Notes under the pieces: model-generated
What the model was told of the DNA's origin: nothing
What the model saw: the letters and a program-made list of their open reading frames with translations, nothing else
The model's database searches: none
Part shown: positions 26,774 to 34,453 of the stretch, one piece after another
How the letters are laid out: every line of letters begins with the position of its first letter
Numbering within the stretch: the first letter of the stretch is position 1
Position numbers and translations under genes: made by a program
Source of the DNA: Dehalobacter sp. DCA
Lineage (GTDB): Bacteria > Bacillota > Desulfitobacteriia > Desulfitobacteriales > Syntrophobotulaceae
Assembly: GCF_000305775.1 (NCBI RefSeq)
Contig: NC_018866.1
Span: 1,364,001 to 1,428,000 of the forward strand
Length of the DNA: 64,000 nucleotides
Reading direction: 5' to 3'

Positions 26774-26810
26774 ATGTTTTATTCCTTTCTTTTTTGGTAT
26801 TGATTTGGAC

Positions 26811-26836
26811 AAAAAAAGCCGCCACAATTGTGACGG
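26811..26836 (-). terminator. Intrinsic terminator/attenuator in the virB4 leader
   Basis: CCGTCACAATTGTGGCGG on the minus strand forms a near-palindromic 9-bp stem followed by C and seven T. It ends 38 nt before the virB4 start. A promoter could lie upstream of it here (26840-26930), making it a possible attenuator. Confidence 0.75.
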
Positions 26837-26848
26837 ATAAGTAATCAT

Positions 26849-26916
26849 GTAAGGTTAACTTGACACCACCATGAGATAAATGCTACAATTATTTTGTGTA
26901 AAGCCAACCTTACACA
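26849..26916 (+). promoter_or_regulatory. Promoter and operator of the XRE regulator
   Basis: TTGACA (26860-26865), an 18-nt spacer and TACAAT (26884-26889) give a near-consensus sigma-A promoter on the plus strand. Palindrome TGTGTAA-N8-TTACACA (26895-26901 with 26910-26916) lies just after the -10, and TGTAAGGTT (26849-26857) is the inverse of AACCTTACA (26906-26914). This is a classic arrangement for autorepression by the HTH protein and possible co-control of divergent virB4. Confidence 0.65.
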
Positions 26917-26934
26917 AAAAGGAGGGGATGTCTA

Positions 26935-27141
26935 TTGAAAAACCGAGTTAAGGAATTGCGCGAACTTTTCGGATTAACTCAAAAGCAATTAGGTGAAAAA
27001 GTAAGTGTGTCAAGACAGGCTATAAATGCAATTGAAACTGAAAAATATGATCCATCGCTCTGGTTAGCATATGACATCGCAGTTTTCTTTAACATGTCAA
27101 TTGAAGAAGTATTTAATTTTAAGGAGAGTGAAAGAAAATGA
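26935..27141 (+). CDS. XRE-family transcriptional regulator (Cro/CI-type, small)
   Basis: 68 residues. The HTH is RELFGLTQKQLGEKVSVSRQAINAIETEKYDPSLWLAYDIAVFFNMSIEEVF, a close fit to the YgzP/'helix-turn-helix_3' stand-alone regulators. TTG start; GGAGGGG lies 7-9 nt upstream, and an earlier ATG (26928) is in another frame. It is one of only two plus-strand genes within the element and is overlapped by a membrane-protein gene (ATGA). Confidence 0.85.
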   Translation: MKNRVKELRELFGLTQKQLGEKVSVSRQAINAIETEKYDPSLWLAYDIAVFFNMSIEEVFNFKESERK

Positions 27142-27593
27142 AGATCATGAGATTTCCTTTGGTAAATGCTATTTTTGTAACTCTGCTTTCGATAGGGTAT
27201 GCATCAATTTTCATTATTACTGCTGAACATATTGAATTTACAAGATTGCTATCTCATTCTAAAACATTGCAGTCAGCCTTTTGGAACAGCTGGTCAACTT
27301 TTATTCAAGCTGGTAACATGAAATACATTGGATACTTAATACTTTTAATGGCTTCAATTATTGTATTGTTAGCAATCGCCAAAAGAGAAAAATACGATGA
27401 ATACCAGACAAATATTCTTTTTCGTTGTTTTGGAATTATAGGTATACTCACAGTGTTTATGCTTCCACTAATTCTGCTTCTGATTTTAAGCGATAGAAAC
27501 TATGCAATAGAATCTCTGTTCTTTTTACTGAGCTTGCAATGGTTAGGTTTTCTTATTACTGATACTATATTTCTTATTAAGTTTTTAAAATAG
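27138..27593 (+). CDS. Four-helix membrane protein paired with the XRE regulator
   Basis: 151 residues with four hydrophobic segments (~8-27, ~61-81, ~95-118, ~125-149). Starts within the stop of the XRE gene, so the pair is co-translated. Such small HTH plus integral membrane protein pairs are common in Firmicutes as self-contained sensing units (DUF2178/DUF3796-like), but I cannot assign the family. AT-richer than its neighbours and on the opposite strand: a late insertion into the conjugation cluster. Confidence 0.65.
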   Translation: MKIMRFPLVNAIFVTLLSIGYASIFIITAEHIEFTRLLSHSKTLQSAFWNSWSTFIQAGNMKYIGYLILLMASIIVLLAIAKREKYDEYQTNILFRCFGIIGILTVFMLPLILLLILSDRNYAIESLFFLLSLQWLGFLITDTIFLIKFLK

Positions 27594-27608
27594 AGGAATA
27601 TATTAAAG

Positions 27609-27644
27609 GGAGCAGCGATTTCAAATAAATTTGCTGCTCCTTTT
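27609..27644 (+). terminator. Terminator of the XRE/membrane-protein unit
   Basis: GGAGCAGC...GCTGCTCC with further A/T pairing forms a stem of about 13 bp and is followed by TTTT. It lies 15 nt after the stop codon at 27593. Confidence 0.8.
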
Positions 27645-27694
27645 ACATTATACTAGCTCCCGTAGCTATATTCAGTACATCAAAGCAATACCTT

Positions 27695-28306
27695 TCATTC
27701 GTTCAAAATAATCCAACGCTCTCCGTCGAAGTCCTCAAACCTTTCGGTGGTAACGTTCTGCTCAAAATAGATCGCCAGCATGCTCTTTATGTCCTCGCGC
27801 TCGGCCCTCTTGGCAGAGAAGCCCTGCTCCCGTAAGGTCTTTTCAATACGGCTCAGATAGGGGCGCACCTCAGCTTCCTTTTCGCCCCTTAGCCGGATAA
27901 CCACGAGGAATTCTCTAGCCGTTGCCATCTGTACCTGTATCCGGTCAAGGTGGCTTAAGTCATGCTCCAGAAGCCTGCGGACGGCAGGATTGCTTTCCTG
28001 CTCCATACGCTTTTTAAGGAACTGCTTGTTATCCTCGAAGTTTTCACGGCTGTTCAAGCACAGAAATTCCAGCTCCGCCATTCCTTTAAGGACGGTCATC
28101 AATGCATAAATTCGCGCCGACACGCTATCCTCAGACAGGACGGAGATATTGGTGGGCTTGATGATGAAATACACCAGCTCGTCGCCCCTGTAGGTCAGGA
28201 GACTGTATTCTGTTATTCCTTTTGTATTGATTAGCTGGCGGGTATATTGCTTTTGCCTGGCTGTCTTTTTTCTTTTCTGTTCATTGCTTTCCGTACCCCC
28301 ATTCAT
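27695..28306 (-). CDS. VirB4 N-terminal-domain-like T4SS protein (no ATPase core)
   Basis: About 203 residues from ATG 28306, which lies inside the end of the PrgI gene. The chain (EYSLLTYRGDELVYFIIKPTNISVLSEDSVSARIYALMTVLKG...) resembles the N-terminal VirB4/TraC domain that contacts the channel, but it stops before any Walker motif. In this element the domain is a separate gene between PrgI and VirB4. Basic start (NEQKRKKTARQKQYTRQL). Could be a scaffold for VirB4. Moderate confidence. Confidence 0.55.
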   Translation of the reverse strand: MNGGTESNEQKRKKTARQKQYTRQLINTKGITEYSLLTYRGDELVYFIIKPTNISVLSEDSVSARIYALMTVLKGMAELEFLCLNSRENFEDNKQFLKKRMEQESNPAVRRLLEHDLSHLDRIQVQMATAREFLVVIRLRGEKEAEVRPYLSRIEKTLREQGFSAKRAEREDIKSMLAIYFEQNVTTERFEDFDGERWIILNE

Positions 28307-28547
28307 AAGTCTGCTGCTTTGTAACGAAGAAGGCGCAGGCGTATTTGATAAAATCAAGAATGCTGGTATCGTCAAACCGGATGGTAAGGAAGGCATATAG
28401 AGCTGTGATGACAATGGGCGGCAGGAGCTTCAGCTGCGCCAGCGCAAACACAGAAAGCAAAAGACCGACGCCGATGACGCCGATATCCCTGAGCTGCCAC
28501 AGCCACAATACCGCCTTGGATTTCAGGTTGTCGGGGTAGATGTACAT
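28281..28547 (-). CDS. PrgI family T4SS membrane protein (VirB3-like)
   Basis: 88 residues with two membrane helices (~20-38 and ~43-60), matching PrgI/TcpE-like proteins that lie beside virB4 in Gram-positive conjugation systems. Of two in-frame ATGs, the second (28547) has the correct distance from AGGAGG. It overlaps the downstream gene by ~26 nt. Confidence 0.8.
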   Translation of the reverse strand: MYIYPDNLKSKAVLWLWQLRDIGVIGVGLLLSVFALAQLKLLPPIVITALYAFLTIRFDDTSILDFIKYACAFFVTKQQTYEWGYGKQ

Positions 28548-28565
28548 TCGCATTCCTCCTGTTCT

Positions 28566-30416
28566 TCATGAAATTTTCGCAAAAAATATAGCGATCCCTC
28601 GGAGCACATGCTCCACACAGGGGATCGCTACGCTGTTGCCGAGAGCTTTATATCTTGAGCTGTCTGAGGCTCCGGGGATGTCCGTCCAATAGTCGGGAAA
28701 GCCTTGAAGCCTTTCACACTCTAGAGGGGTCAAGCGCCGAATGAGCTTGCCGATGCGGACCGGATGCACATTGTTCAAGGAATATCCTCCGTCCGTCTTG
28801 GACTGGAGCGTTCCGCTCAGATCTCCGTTTTCCGTACCGTTTCGGCAGTCCAAGCCTGCGATGTCCAGTTCACAAACAAGGTCCGTTGAGTCCTTGTATT
28901 GTCTTGCGCTCTGGGTACTGACCACATCGTTGCGAACATATTCGTCGCTCCGCTGCTGTGAGAATACGCAGTGGCGGTCTGCCGTGTTCAAGGTGTAGCT
29001 GATATCCGGCTGAAATCCCATGCCGTTGCCGCCATTGTGGTCCTGCCGGTCTATAATGTTTCCGGCGATGCAATAGGTTTCAGGTTGTGGTGATTCTCCA
29101 CATTCATCCTCGGAAATAACATTCATCTGTGAAATGAGCGGCACGTTGTTTCCGCCTGTTCCATACCTGGCGGACATGGTCGGCGCCACCTCATGGGGAC
29201 CGGTATATCTGGAGTCGATACCGTGATTTTCAAACAAAACCGGCTGATTGTTTCCGCTGGTACCTGCCGCCGATGTAATGGTCGGACACAGGTTTATGCA
29301 AATCTCCGCGCCGCCTTGCTGGCTTCCCAGCACGAGCGGAGGGTGACCGTCCATTTGAGCGCGAAGAGTACCGGTGATATTGTGACTTACATTCATTATG
29401 CTTCCGCCCTGATCATTAAGGCACAGGACTGACGGCACCATGTTGGAGCTGCTTTCCGATGCCTTCAGGGTTGGAGCGCATTCCTCCTGACAGCCTGTTC
29501 CTCCGGCCCTCTCACCCTGACCGGCCGAGAAGGCAGCAGCTATAAAGGTCTGATGCTTCATGCCCGGCTGGGCTTGAATAGCTCCGGACACATCGTGCAA
29601 ATCCCGCACCTCATCCCGCTGGTTGCAGGCAAAGGCAATGGAACCGCTGTCCGCTTCTATACAGACTGGACTCCTGCCTGGATCTCCAGCGCCTGCTTCA
29701 GAACAAGAGGCATCTCCTTGCCGCGCTTCTTCGCCCGACGCAGAATCCCCAAACAGGCTGTCTTGCTTAAATAATATTTGGGGTGCGGTGTGTCCTCCAA
29801 AATCTGCGACAAGGTAGATTCTTTTGCGCCTTTGTGGGACGGACCAGTATTGAGCGTCGTATACCCTCCAAGCAAGTGAGAATTGATCTCCCAATATGGC
29901 CCCAGCAAGCTTCCATACCCCTCCCGGAGGTCGAGGTACAGATACGGTACCGTCAGCAATTCTGCAGGTTTCCTCAAGCACCGCACGGAAGTCCTCTCCG
30001 TCTGCCGAGGAGAAAGCTCCGGGTACGTTCTCCCAGACCATATATCTGGGTCTAAGTCGAACAGGGTCATCTGTTCGTTTGGCTCTTGCATCATGCTCTC
30101 TCAACTCCTTTATGACACGGATCTGCTCCATAAACAGGCCGGATCGCTCGCCCTGAAGCCCGGCGCGTTTTCCCGCAACCGATAAATCCTGACATGGAGA
30201 ACCCCCGCAGACCGCATCCACGGGGGTAAGTTCAGCGCCTTTCAGCTTTGTAATGTCACCAACATGGAGCATTTCCGGAAACCGTATTCTCGTAACCTCA
30301 ATTGGAAAAGGCTCGATTTCGCTGGCCCATGCAGGGGTGAAGCCCTGCCGGACGCCTGCCAGCGGGAATCCGCCGATCCCATCAAACAGGCTTCCGAGGA
30401 TCAACGGTATGGTCAC
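28566..30416 (-). CDS. Orphan C5-cytosine DNA methyltransferase with repetitive TRD region
   Basis: About 616 residues. Motif I GSLFDGIGGFPLAG, motif IV VCGGSPCQDLSVAGKRAGL with the catalytic Cys, motif VI MVWENVPGAFS, motif VIII PQRRKRIYLVADF, and motifs IX-X LTPLECERLQGFP...SRYKALGNSVAIP. Between VIII and IX lies ~300 residues of degenerate modules (x-P-T-L-x-A...G-G-N-N-x-P-L-V) repeated about seven times. No cognate endonuclease nearby: likely anti-restriction. The GTG start overlaps the previous stop as GTGA; a longer frame to 30503 would overlap 90 nt. Confidence 0.9.
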   Translation of the reverse strand: MTIPLILGSLFDGIGGFPLAGVRQGFTPAWASEIEPFPIEVTRIRFPEMLHVGDITKLKGAELTPVDAVCGGSPCQDLSVAGKRAGLQGERSGLFMEQIRVIKELREHDARAKRTDDPVRLRPRYMVWENVPGAFSSADGEDFRAVLEETCRIADGTVSVPRPPGGVWKLAGAILGDQFSLAWRVYDAQYWSVPQRRKRIYLVADFGGHTAPQILFKQDSLFGDSASGEEARQGDASCSEAGAGDPGRSPVCIEADSGSIAFACNQRDEVRDLHDVSGAIQAQPGMKHQTFIAAAFSAGQGERAGGTGCQEECAPTLKASESSSNMVPSVLCLNDQGGSIMNVSHNITGTLRAQMDGHPPLVLGSQQGGAEICINLCPTITSAAGTSGNNQPVLFENHGIDSRYTGPHEVAPTMSARYGTGGNNVPLISQMNVISEDECGESPQPETYCIAGNIIDRQDHNGGNGMGFQPDISYTLNTADRHCVFSQQRSDEYVRNDVVSTQSARQYKDSTDLVCELDIAGLDCRNGTENGDLSGTLQSKTDGGYSLNNVHPVRIGKLIRRLTPLECERLQGFPDYWTDIPGASDSSRYKALGNSVAIPCVEHVLRGIAIFFAKIS

Positions 30417-30823
30417 AGCTGCAGCTTCAAGTCGGGGGAAGGCGTTTCCTCCGGCTTGATTTTTATTTCTATAGCATCGTAGGGCAATTGCTTCATGTGA
30501 CATCCTCCTTGTATCTGTTCTGCCGACAGGCTTCTGACAGGGATGCCAATCCGTTCTGCCTCAGTGATTTCACAGCTCATGCCGTGGCTGATACGCGAAC
30601 CGCAGATCCATAGCTCATCGCAGGAGGCCAGTACCCGCAGCCCCATCTGGATGCCAATTTCTCTCTGGGCGGGTACATTATCATCTAGAATTTGCGGGTA
30701 TAACAGGTGAACGGCAACTGGTGCACAGCCCTGATTAGCAGCATAGAGGCAGGCGGCTCTGGCAAACCGGATATTGCTTTCTATGTCCCCCGCAAAAGGG
30801 GAACATATATAAACCAGCTTCAT
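30413..30823 (-). CDS. DUF4406 (nucleoside deoxyribosyltransferase-like) protein
   Basis: 136 residues. KLVYICSPFAGDIESNIRFARAACLYAANQGCAPVAVHLLYPQIL, then NVPAQREIGIQMGLRVLASCDELWICGSRISHGM and EITEAERIGIPV, is the DUF4406 pattern, a Rossmann-like relative of 2-deoxyribosyltransferases. Possibly recognises a nucleotide signal; no function known in ICEs. After the domain a ~30-residue tail ends D-L-K-L-Q-L, an alternating hydrophobic ending. Coupled with the VirB6-like gene upstream (overlap). Confidence 0.75.
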   Translation of the reverse strand: MKLVYICSPFAGDIESNIRFARAACLYAANQGCAPVAVHLLYPQILDDNVPAQREIGIQMGLRVLASCDELWICGSRISHGMSCEITEAERIGIPVRSLSAEQIQGGCHMKQLPYDAIEIKIKPEETPSPDLKLQL

Positions 30824-31722
30824 TTCGCAGCCACCGCCTTTACCACGGTTCTTGTCATGTTTACGGCTGTCTGGGCGGTATAGGCTGCGCTCATGAGGTT
30901 GGTCTTGGTGCTGGTGTCCAATCCAAAGGCTCCTGCGATGCGGGGAATTTCTCCGGCCGACAGCATAAGTCCAAGCCCCAGCAGGGCATGCTCCTTAACT
31001 ACCATGAGTCCTGCGATGAGGATGGTGGACTGCAGGAAAGCTGTCAGACACAGGCCGACAATCTGCTTGCACCAGCTGACAAAACCGTCAAGATAGCCGC
31101 GGGGAACAGAAAACATGTACAGTGAACCTACGGCAATCTGGATGAGCAGGATGCCGCCTCTTTTCAGGTTGGCGAAAAACACCTTAATTACCGCATATCC
31201 CATGAGGAGAAGGACAAAGAGAATCATAATCGGACTGGTGATGGCTCCGAAGCCGAAAACATTCGTGCTGCCTGCGTTTTCTAGACTGCCGGCCGCACTA
31301 AGCTCGGTGATGATGCTGGACGCAACTGTACCGATATCGGTGTCAAAGCCGGTGATACCAGCGGTCAAGCTGCTCTGCAAGGAGATGGATAATTTATATA
31401 ACTCCACCGGCACGACTGAGAACAGGCTGACAGCCATAAAGCCCTTGATGGTGTTCATGGCCGCATCCTTGATGCTGCCCCGGCCGGACTGGCACTCAAT
31501 GCCGCATTCAAAGGCCGAGACAACCAGCCCTGTGACGTAAAGCGCCCAAGCCAGATAAACAAAAAACAGGATGATGGACTGCACCCAGCTCATCTCGAAC
31601 AGGTCGGCGCCCATATTGCCCATTTCGGCAAAGAAGTTGCCGAGGAAGCCGATAACCTGACCGTAGAACCAGTCAACAATCTGCCCCAGTACGGTTTCGG
31701 CGACGAAATCCCATATAAACAT
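30820..31722 (-). CDS. VirB6/TrbL-like T4SS membrane protein
   Basis: 300 residues with about six hydrophobic segments (first near 50-72 IILFFVYLAWALYVTGLVVSAF, then ~95-115, ~160-180, ~185-205, ~218-240, ~245-260). No signal peptide motif. It matches the CD1112-type VirB6-like channel protein of clostridial ICEs in size and position between the VirB2-like and PrgI genes. Forms the inner-membrane pore of the secretion channel. AAAGGAGG lies 8 nt before ATG; a terminator hairpin ends 23 nt before it. Confidence 0.82.
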   Translation of the reverse strand: MFIWDFVAETVLGQIVDWFYGQVIGFLGNFFAEMGNMGADLFEMSWVQSIILFFVYLAWALYVTGLVVSAFECGIECQSGRGSIKDAAMNTIKGFMAVSLFSVVPVELYKLSISLQSSLTAGITGFDTDIGTVASSIITELSAAGSLENAGSTNVFGFGAITSPIMILFVLLLMGYAVIKVFFANLKRGGILLIQIAVGSLYMFSVPRGYLDGFVSWCKQIVGLCLTAFLQSTILIAGLMVVKEHALLGLGLMLSAGEIPRIAGAFGLDTSTKTNLMSAAYTAQTAVNMTRTVVKAVAAK

Positions 31723-31744
31723 GGGCGGTCACCTCCTTTCGGAT

Positions 31745-31778
31745 AAAAAAATAAGGAGCCTGTCATTTCACAAGCTCC
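31745..31778 (-). terminator. Intrinsic terminator before virB6-like gene
   Basis: On the minus strand GGAGCTTGT-loop-ACAGGCTCC (9 bp, one G-U) is followed by TTATTTTTTT. It lies 15 nt after the stop of the preceding gene and 23 nt before the next start. Confidence 0.75.
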
Positions 31779-31793
31779 CGAAAACTGTGTTGT

Positions 31794-32246
31794 TTACATA
31801 CATTGAATTGTCAGACCGCTTTCGTTCTGACCGGACTGTTCCATTTCCTGCGTAGGTTCCCGAAATACGTTAAAGTAATCGTTAAGAGCCCCGGAGATTT
31901 GATCGTAGTCCTCTTTTGTCGGCTTGTAGACATACCACTCGATTTTGTCCCCGTACTTCCATATATACGGGGCGATGCCATCCTTGAAGTTTGGGTTGCT
32001 GACCATTTTCTTTCCGACCAGGTCGGACAATCGCAGTGCGAGCGCGTCCACCGGACCATCGTTGCGGTTGATAATAGTTGCTTTGATTGCCTCGTAATGA
32101 TCTGCTGTACCCAGCGTGACGAATTCAACTCTTACGCGAAGGTTGTCGGTAAGCTTGCCGAAGAAAGCCCTTCCAACAAACTTTTTATCAGTGATATTCG
32201 CGTCATTTCCAAACAGCCTGCGCAGCTCCTGTTCAAAGTAATTCAT
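31794..32246 (-). CDS. Element-conserved hypothetical protein beside T4SS genes
   Basis: 150 residues, soluble. NYFEQELRRLFGNDANITDKKFVGRAFFGKLTDNLRVRVEFVTLGTADHYEAIKATIINRNDGPVDALALRLSDLVGKK: an alpha/beta protein I recall in clostridial ICEs, unnamed. Start fixed by AGGAGG 7 nt before ATG 32246. It sits between the VirB2-like and VirB6-like genes and ends SGLTIQCM, a loose variant of the shared tail. Confidence 0.6.
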   Translation of the reverse strand: MNYFEQELRRLFGNDANITDKKFVGRAFFGKLTDNLRVRVEFVTLGTADHYEAIKATIINRNDGPVDALALRLSDLVGKKMVSNPNFKDGIAPYIWKYGDKIEWYVYKPTKEDYDQISGALNDYFNVFREPTQEMEQSGQNESGLTIQCM

Positions 32247-32257
32247 TGTCTTACCTC

Positions 32258-32599
32258 CTACATTCCAAGTATTTGCCAGATATATAACGGCGCGGTCAGG
32301 GTGAACACCAGGCATGCGAAAAGGATTGCAGGCGCTGCCCACTCAAACTGCCCATGCTTGCGGTAATCAAAGTATGCTGTACCCAATTTCGCGAAGAAAA
32401 ACACAGCAAGAATCAGGTCAATTGCGGGAAAGACCACCTTGTTAACCACAGTCTTGATTTGACTAGAGGCGTCGTTCCAGGTGCTTTCAATTGCTCCTGC
32501 CACGTCGCCTGTAGGCGGTGCGGCATAAGCAGTCGTGCAAAGCACGCAGCCCAGCAGCAGCACTACGAGGAAAACAGGTAGGATTCTTTTGAGTTTCAT
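32258..32599 (-). CDS. VirB2/TrbC-like pilin-type T4SS protein (DUF3852)
   Basis: 113 residues. Signal peptide with A-Y-A-A cleavage site near residue 25, then two membrane helices (~58-75 and ~88-112) around a short polar loop, the layout of VirB2/TrbC major T4SS subunits and of DUF3852 proteins in clostridial ICEs. Start at ATG 32599, after GGTGG. Confidence 0.75.
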   Translation of the reverse strand: MKLKRILPVFLVVLLLGCVLCTTAYAAPPTGDVAGAIESTWNDASSQIKTVVNKVVFPAIDLILAVFFFAKLGTAYFDYRKHGQFEWAAPAILFACLVFTLTAPLYIWQILGM

Positions 32600-32634
32600 G
32601 AGGATAACCACCTTTCTGTTTTATTTTTGCATGA

Positions 32635-32667
32635 CAAAAAACCGCAAAGCTTTATTTGCCCTGCGGT
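32635..32667 (-). terminator. Intrinsic terminator before VirB2-like gene
   Basis: ACCGCAGGGC-loop-GCTTTGCGGT on the minus strand (10 bp, two G-U) followed by TTTTTTGTC. It lies 20 nt after the previous stop and 36 nt before the next start. Confidence 0.75.
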
Positions 32668-32686
32668 CCTATTTCTTTTTCTGTTG

Positions 32687-34381
32687 TTAAGGCTTTACAG
32701 GCGCGATGTGCCAGTCATCCCAAAGGCTGCCCCGGATGGTCACCGAGTCGGTGAGATTAATGGAAAGCATACCGGCCGGAGTCCAGCAGTCGATGAGCCA
32801 AGTATACGGCGTGTAGCTTCCGTCAGGAAACCAGATAGGTGTGAAATGCGTCCGGCGCTTATATGTCGAGTATTTATTGGACTTAAACTCAAATAAAGAG
32901 CTGTATCCACCTCTCGTTCTGTCCAGATGCCGCCAATATGTTTCATACCGGAATTCAGGGAAATATGTCACGGCTGTCTGTGCGTCGGTTACCGCCGAGG
33001 ATTGATTGGTACTGACATTTGCGGTGACGGTCTGATTGATTCCGTACCCGCTTTTCATGTTCTTGCCGTATGCAGTTGGTGCTTTTGCGTCCGGAACCGC
33101 ACTCATGGATGCTGAAAGGCTGGCGAAATATGAAAGCCAGTCGAACTCCCACCATCCATGGTCGCACCAATAACCATCCTCATCCGTTCCGTGCCATACC
33201 CAATAGGCACGCCACCACGGACGCCATACTCCCCAGGAAACCGAGACTTTCTGAGCTTTGTTAGGCACAGCGGCTGCAGAATAGGCATCGTTCCGGTCAT
33301 CAGCCACTGGATTTGGAGGATCGTTTCCGGAGAGATCCACAATCCTTGCTGTAATAGTACTTTGGCTTGCCGAGCCTCCGCCCGACACCATCACATGAAT
33401 TGTCATGGTCTGCGGAGTTTTCGGAGTCCTCCAGCGAACCCACACCAGCTGACTGTCGCCCTCCGGATAATACACGTTGCTTACAGTGTAGGTTTGACCG
33501 CCGATTGTGAATATCACCGTAACTGGATGATCCGGATCTGCCTGTCCGCCCCGAACAGTCACCGATGTGATAACTTCGGTATTAACCCTGTACTCATAAT
33601 CGGCTGACGTAACCTCCGGAGGCTCCGGCTCCGCTTCATTGAAGCGTACAATGCCAATGCCAAGTGATGAGATAATATCCGCATTTGATGCAGCTTTAGT
33701 CGTAGAGCCATCCCAAGCCGGGTAGCCGAGATCCGATGTTTCAAGGAACATCGCCAACGGCAGGTTCTTGTGACTGAGGGACACCATCTTGCTCCGAAGT
33801 CCGCCATTCAGATGTTGGTCAAAAACCGCAGCCTCCGTAGCGGTCATAGCGTACTTAATTCCCCCAAAGGTCAAATAGGCGATGGGTTCCAGCAGGAGCT
33901 TATATTCCCCGTTGATGAGCACATCATAATTCATGCCTGTTACATTAGCTATATACCGAATTACAAGCTCGTCAGTGAAATAGCTTTTAATTTGTTCAAT
34001 ACTGGCCTGTCCACTACTGGTACTTATAATCTTAGGCATGGTCTTAGATGGGTTGATGTAGGAGTACACGTTTGTGTTGGGCGTTAATGAACGGCCACTT
34101 GAATAACCAAGCTTACTGGTTTTCCCGAAATGAATTTGTATATTGTTCGGATTCCTGTTTGTAAAGTCTACAGGGCTGGTAACCGCTGCTCGGTCATTTG
34201 CTCGAACTACCGTTATCCTGACTCCCTCATCACCGCCATTCCAATAGTTTTCGTTGCTTCCGCTACCCATTCCACCTCCGCCGTTATCTATGTTACCTTC
34301 GCCCTCGGCGTAGACTGTAATAGGCAAAATCAGAGAAAGCATCAGAAGAAGCACAAGAAAAATGCTGAGTTTTCGCTTCAT
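32687..34381 (-). CDS. Large secreted protein, Trp/Tyr-rich (surface/adhesin-like)
   Basis: 564 residues. Signal peptide (residues 1-25, ...LILPITVYAEG). A Gly/Asn-rich segment follows, then a helical domain, an Ig-like domain at ~260-345 (YEYRVNTEVITSVTVRGGQADPDHPVTVIF...), and an aromatic cluster WGVWRPWWRAYWVWHGTDED (~385-405) with more Trp and Tyr to the end. No sortase or SLH motif seen. Similar to the Athe_2463-type secreted proteins on Tad-bearing elements, as far as I recall. Probably acts outside the cell in mating contact. Confidence 0.6.
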   Translation of the reverse strand: MKRKLSIFLVLLLMLSLILPITVYAEGEGNIDNGGGGMGSGSNENYWNGGDEGVRITVVRANDRAAVTSPVDFTNRNPNNIQIHFGKTSKLGYSSGRSLTPNTNVYSYINPSKTMPKIISTSSGQASIEQIKSYFTDELVIRYIANVTGMNYDVLINGEYKLLLEPIAYLTFGGIKYAMTATEAAVFDQHLNGGLRSKMVSLSHKNLPLAMFLETSDLGYPAWDGSTTKAASNADIISSLGIGIVRFNEAEPEPPEVTSADYEYRVNTEVITSVTVRGGQADPDHPVTVIFTIGGQTYTVSNVYYPEGDSQLVWVRWRTPKTPQTMTIHVMVSGGGSASQSTITARIVDLSGNDPPNPVADDRNDAYSAAAVPNKAQKVSVSWGVWRPWWRAYWVWHGTDEDGYWCDHGWWEFDWLSYFASLSASMSAVPDAKAPTAYGKNMKSGYGINQTVTANVSTNQSSAVTDAQTAVTYFPEFRYETYWRHLDRTRGGYSSLFEFKSNKYSTYKRRTHFTPIWFPDGSYTPYTWLIDCWTPAGMLSINLTDSVTIRGSLWDDWHIAPVKP

Positions 34382-34400
34382 TTAATACCTCCAAGAACAG

Positions 34401-34425
34401 CAAAAAGCACCGAATGCCCGGTGCT
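34401..34425 (-). terminator. Intrinsic terminator before secreted-protein gene
   Basis: AGCACCG-GGCAT-TCGGTGCT (8 bp) on the minus strand followed by TTTTTG. 28 nt separate it from the previous stop and 20 nt from the next start. Confidence 0.8.
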
Positions 34426-34453
34426 TTTACTGTATTTATTCTTTTGCTAACTT

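Noticed and set aside
28566-30503. Start of the cytosine methylase at 30503
   Set aside because: It would overlap the DUF4406 gene by 90 nt; the GTG at 30416 gives a GTGA overlap and begins exactly before the first conserved strand.
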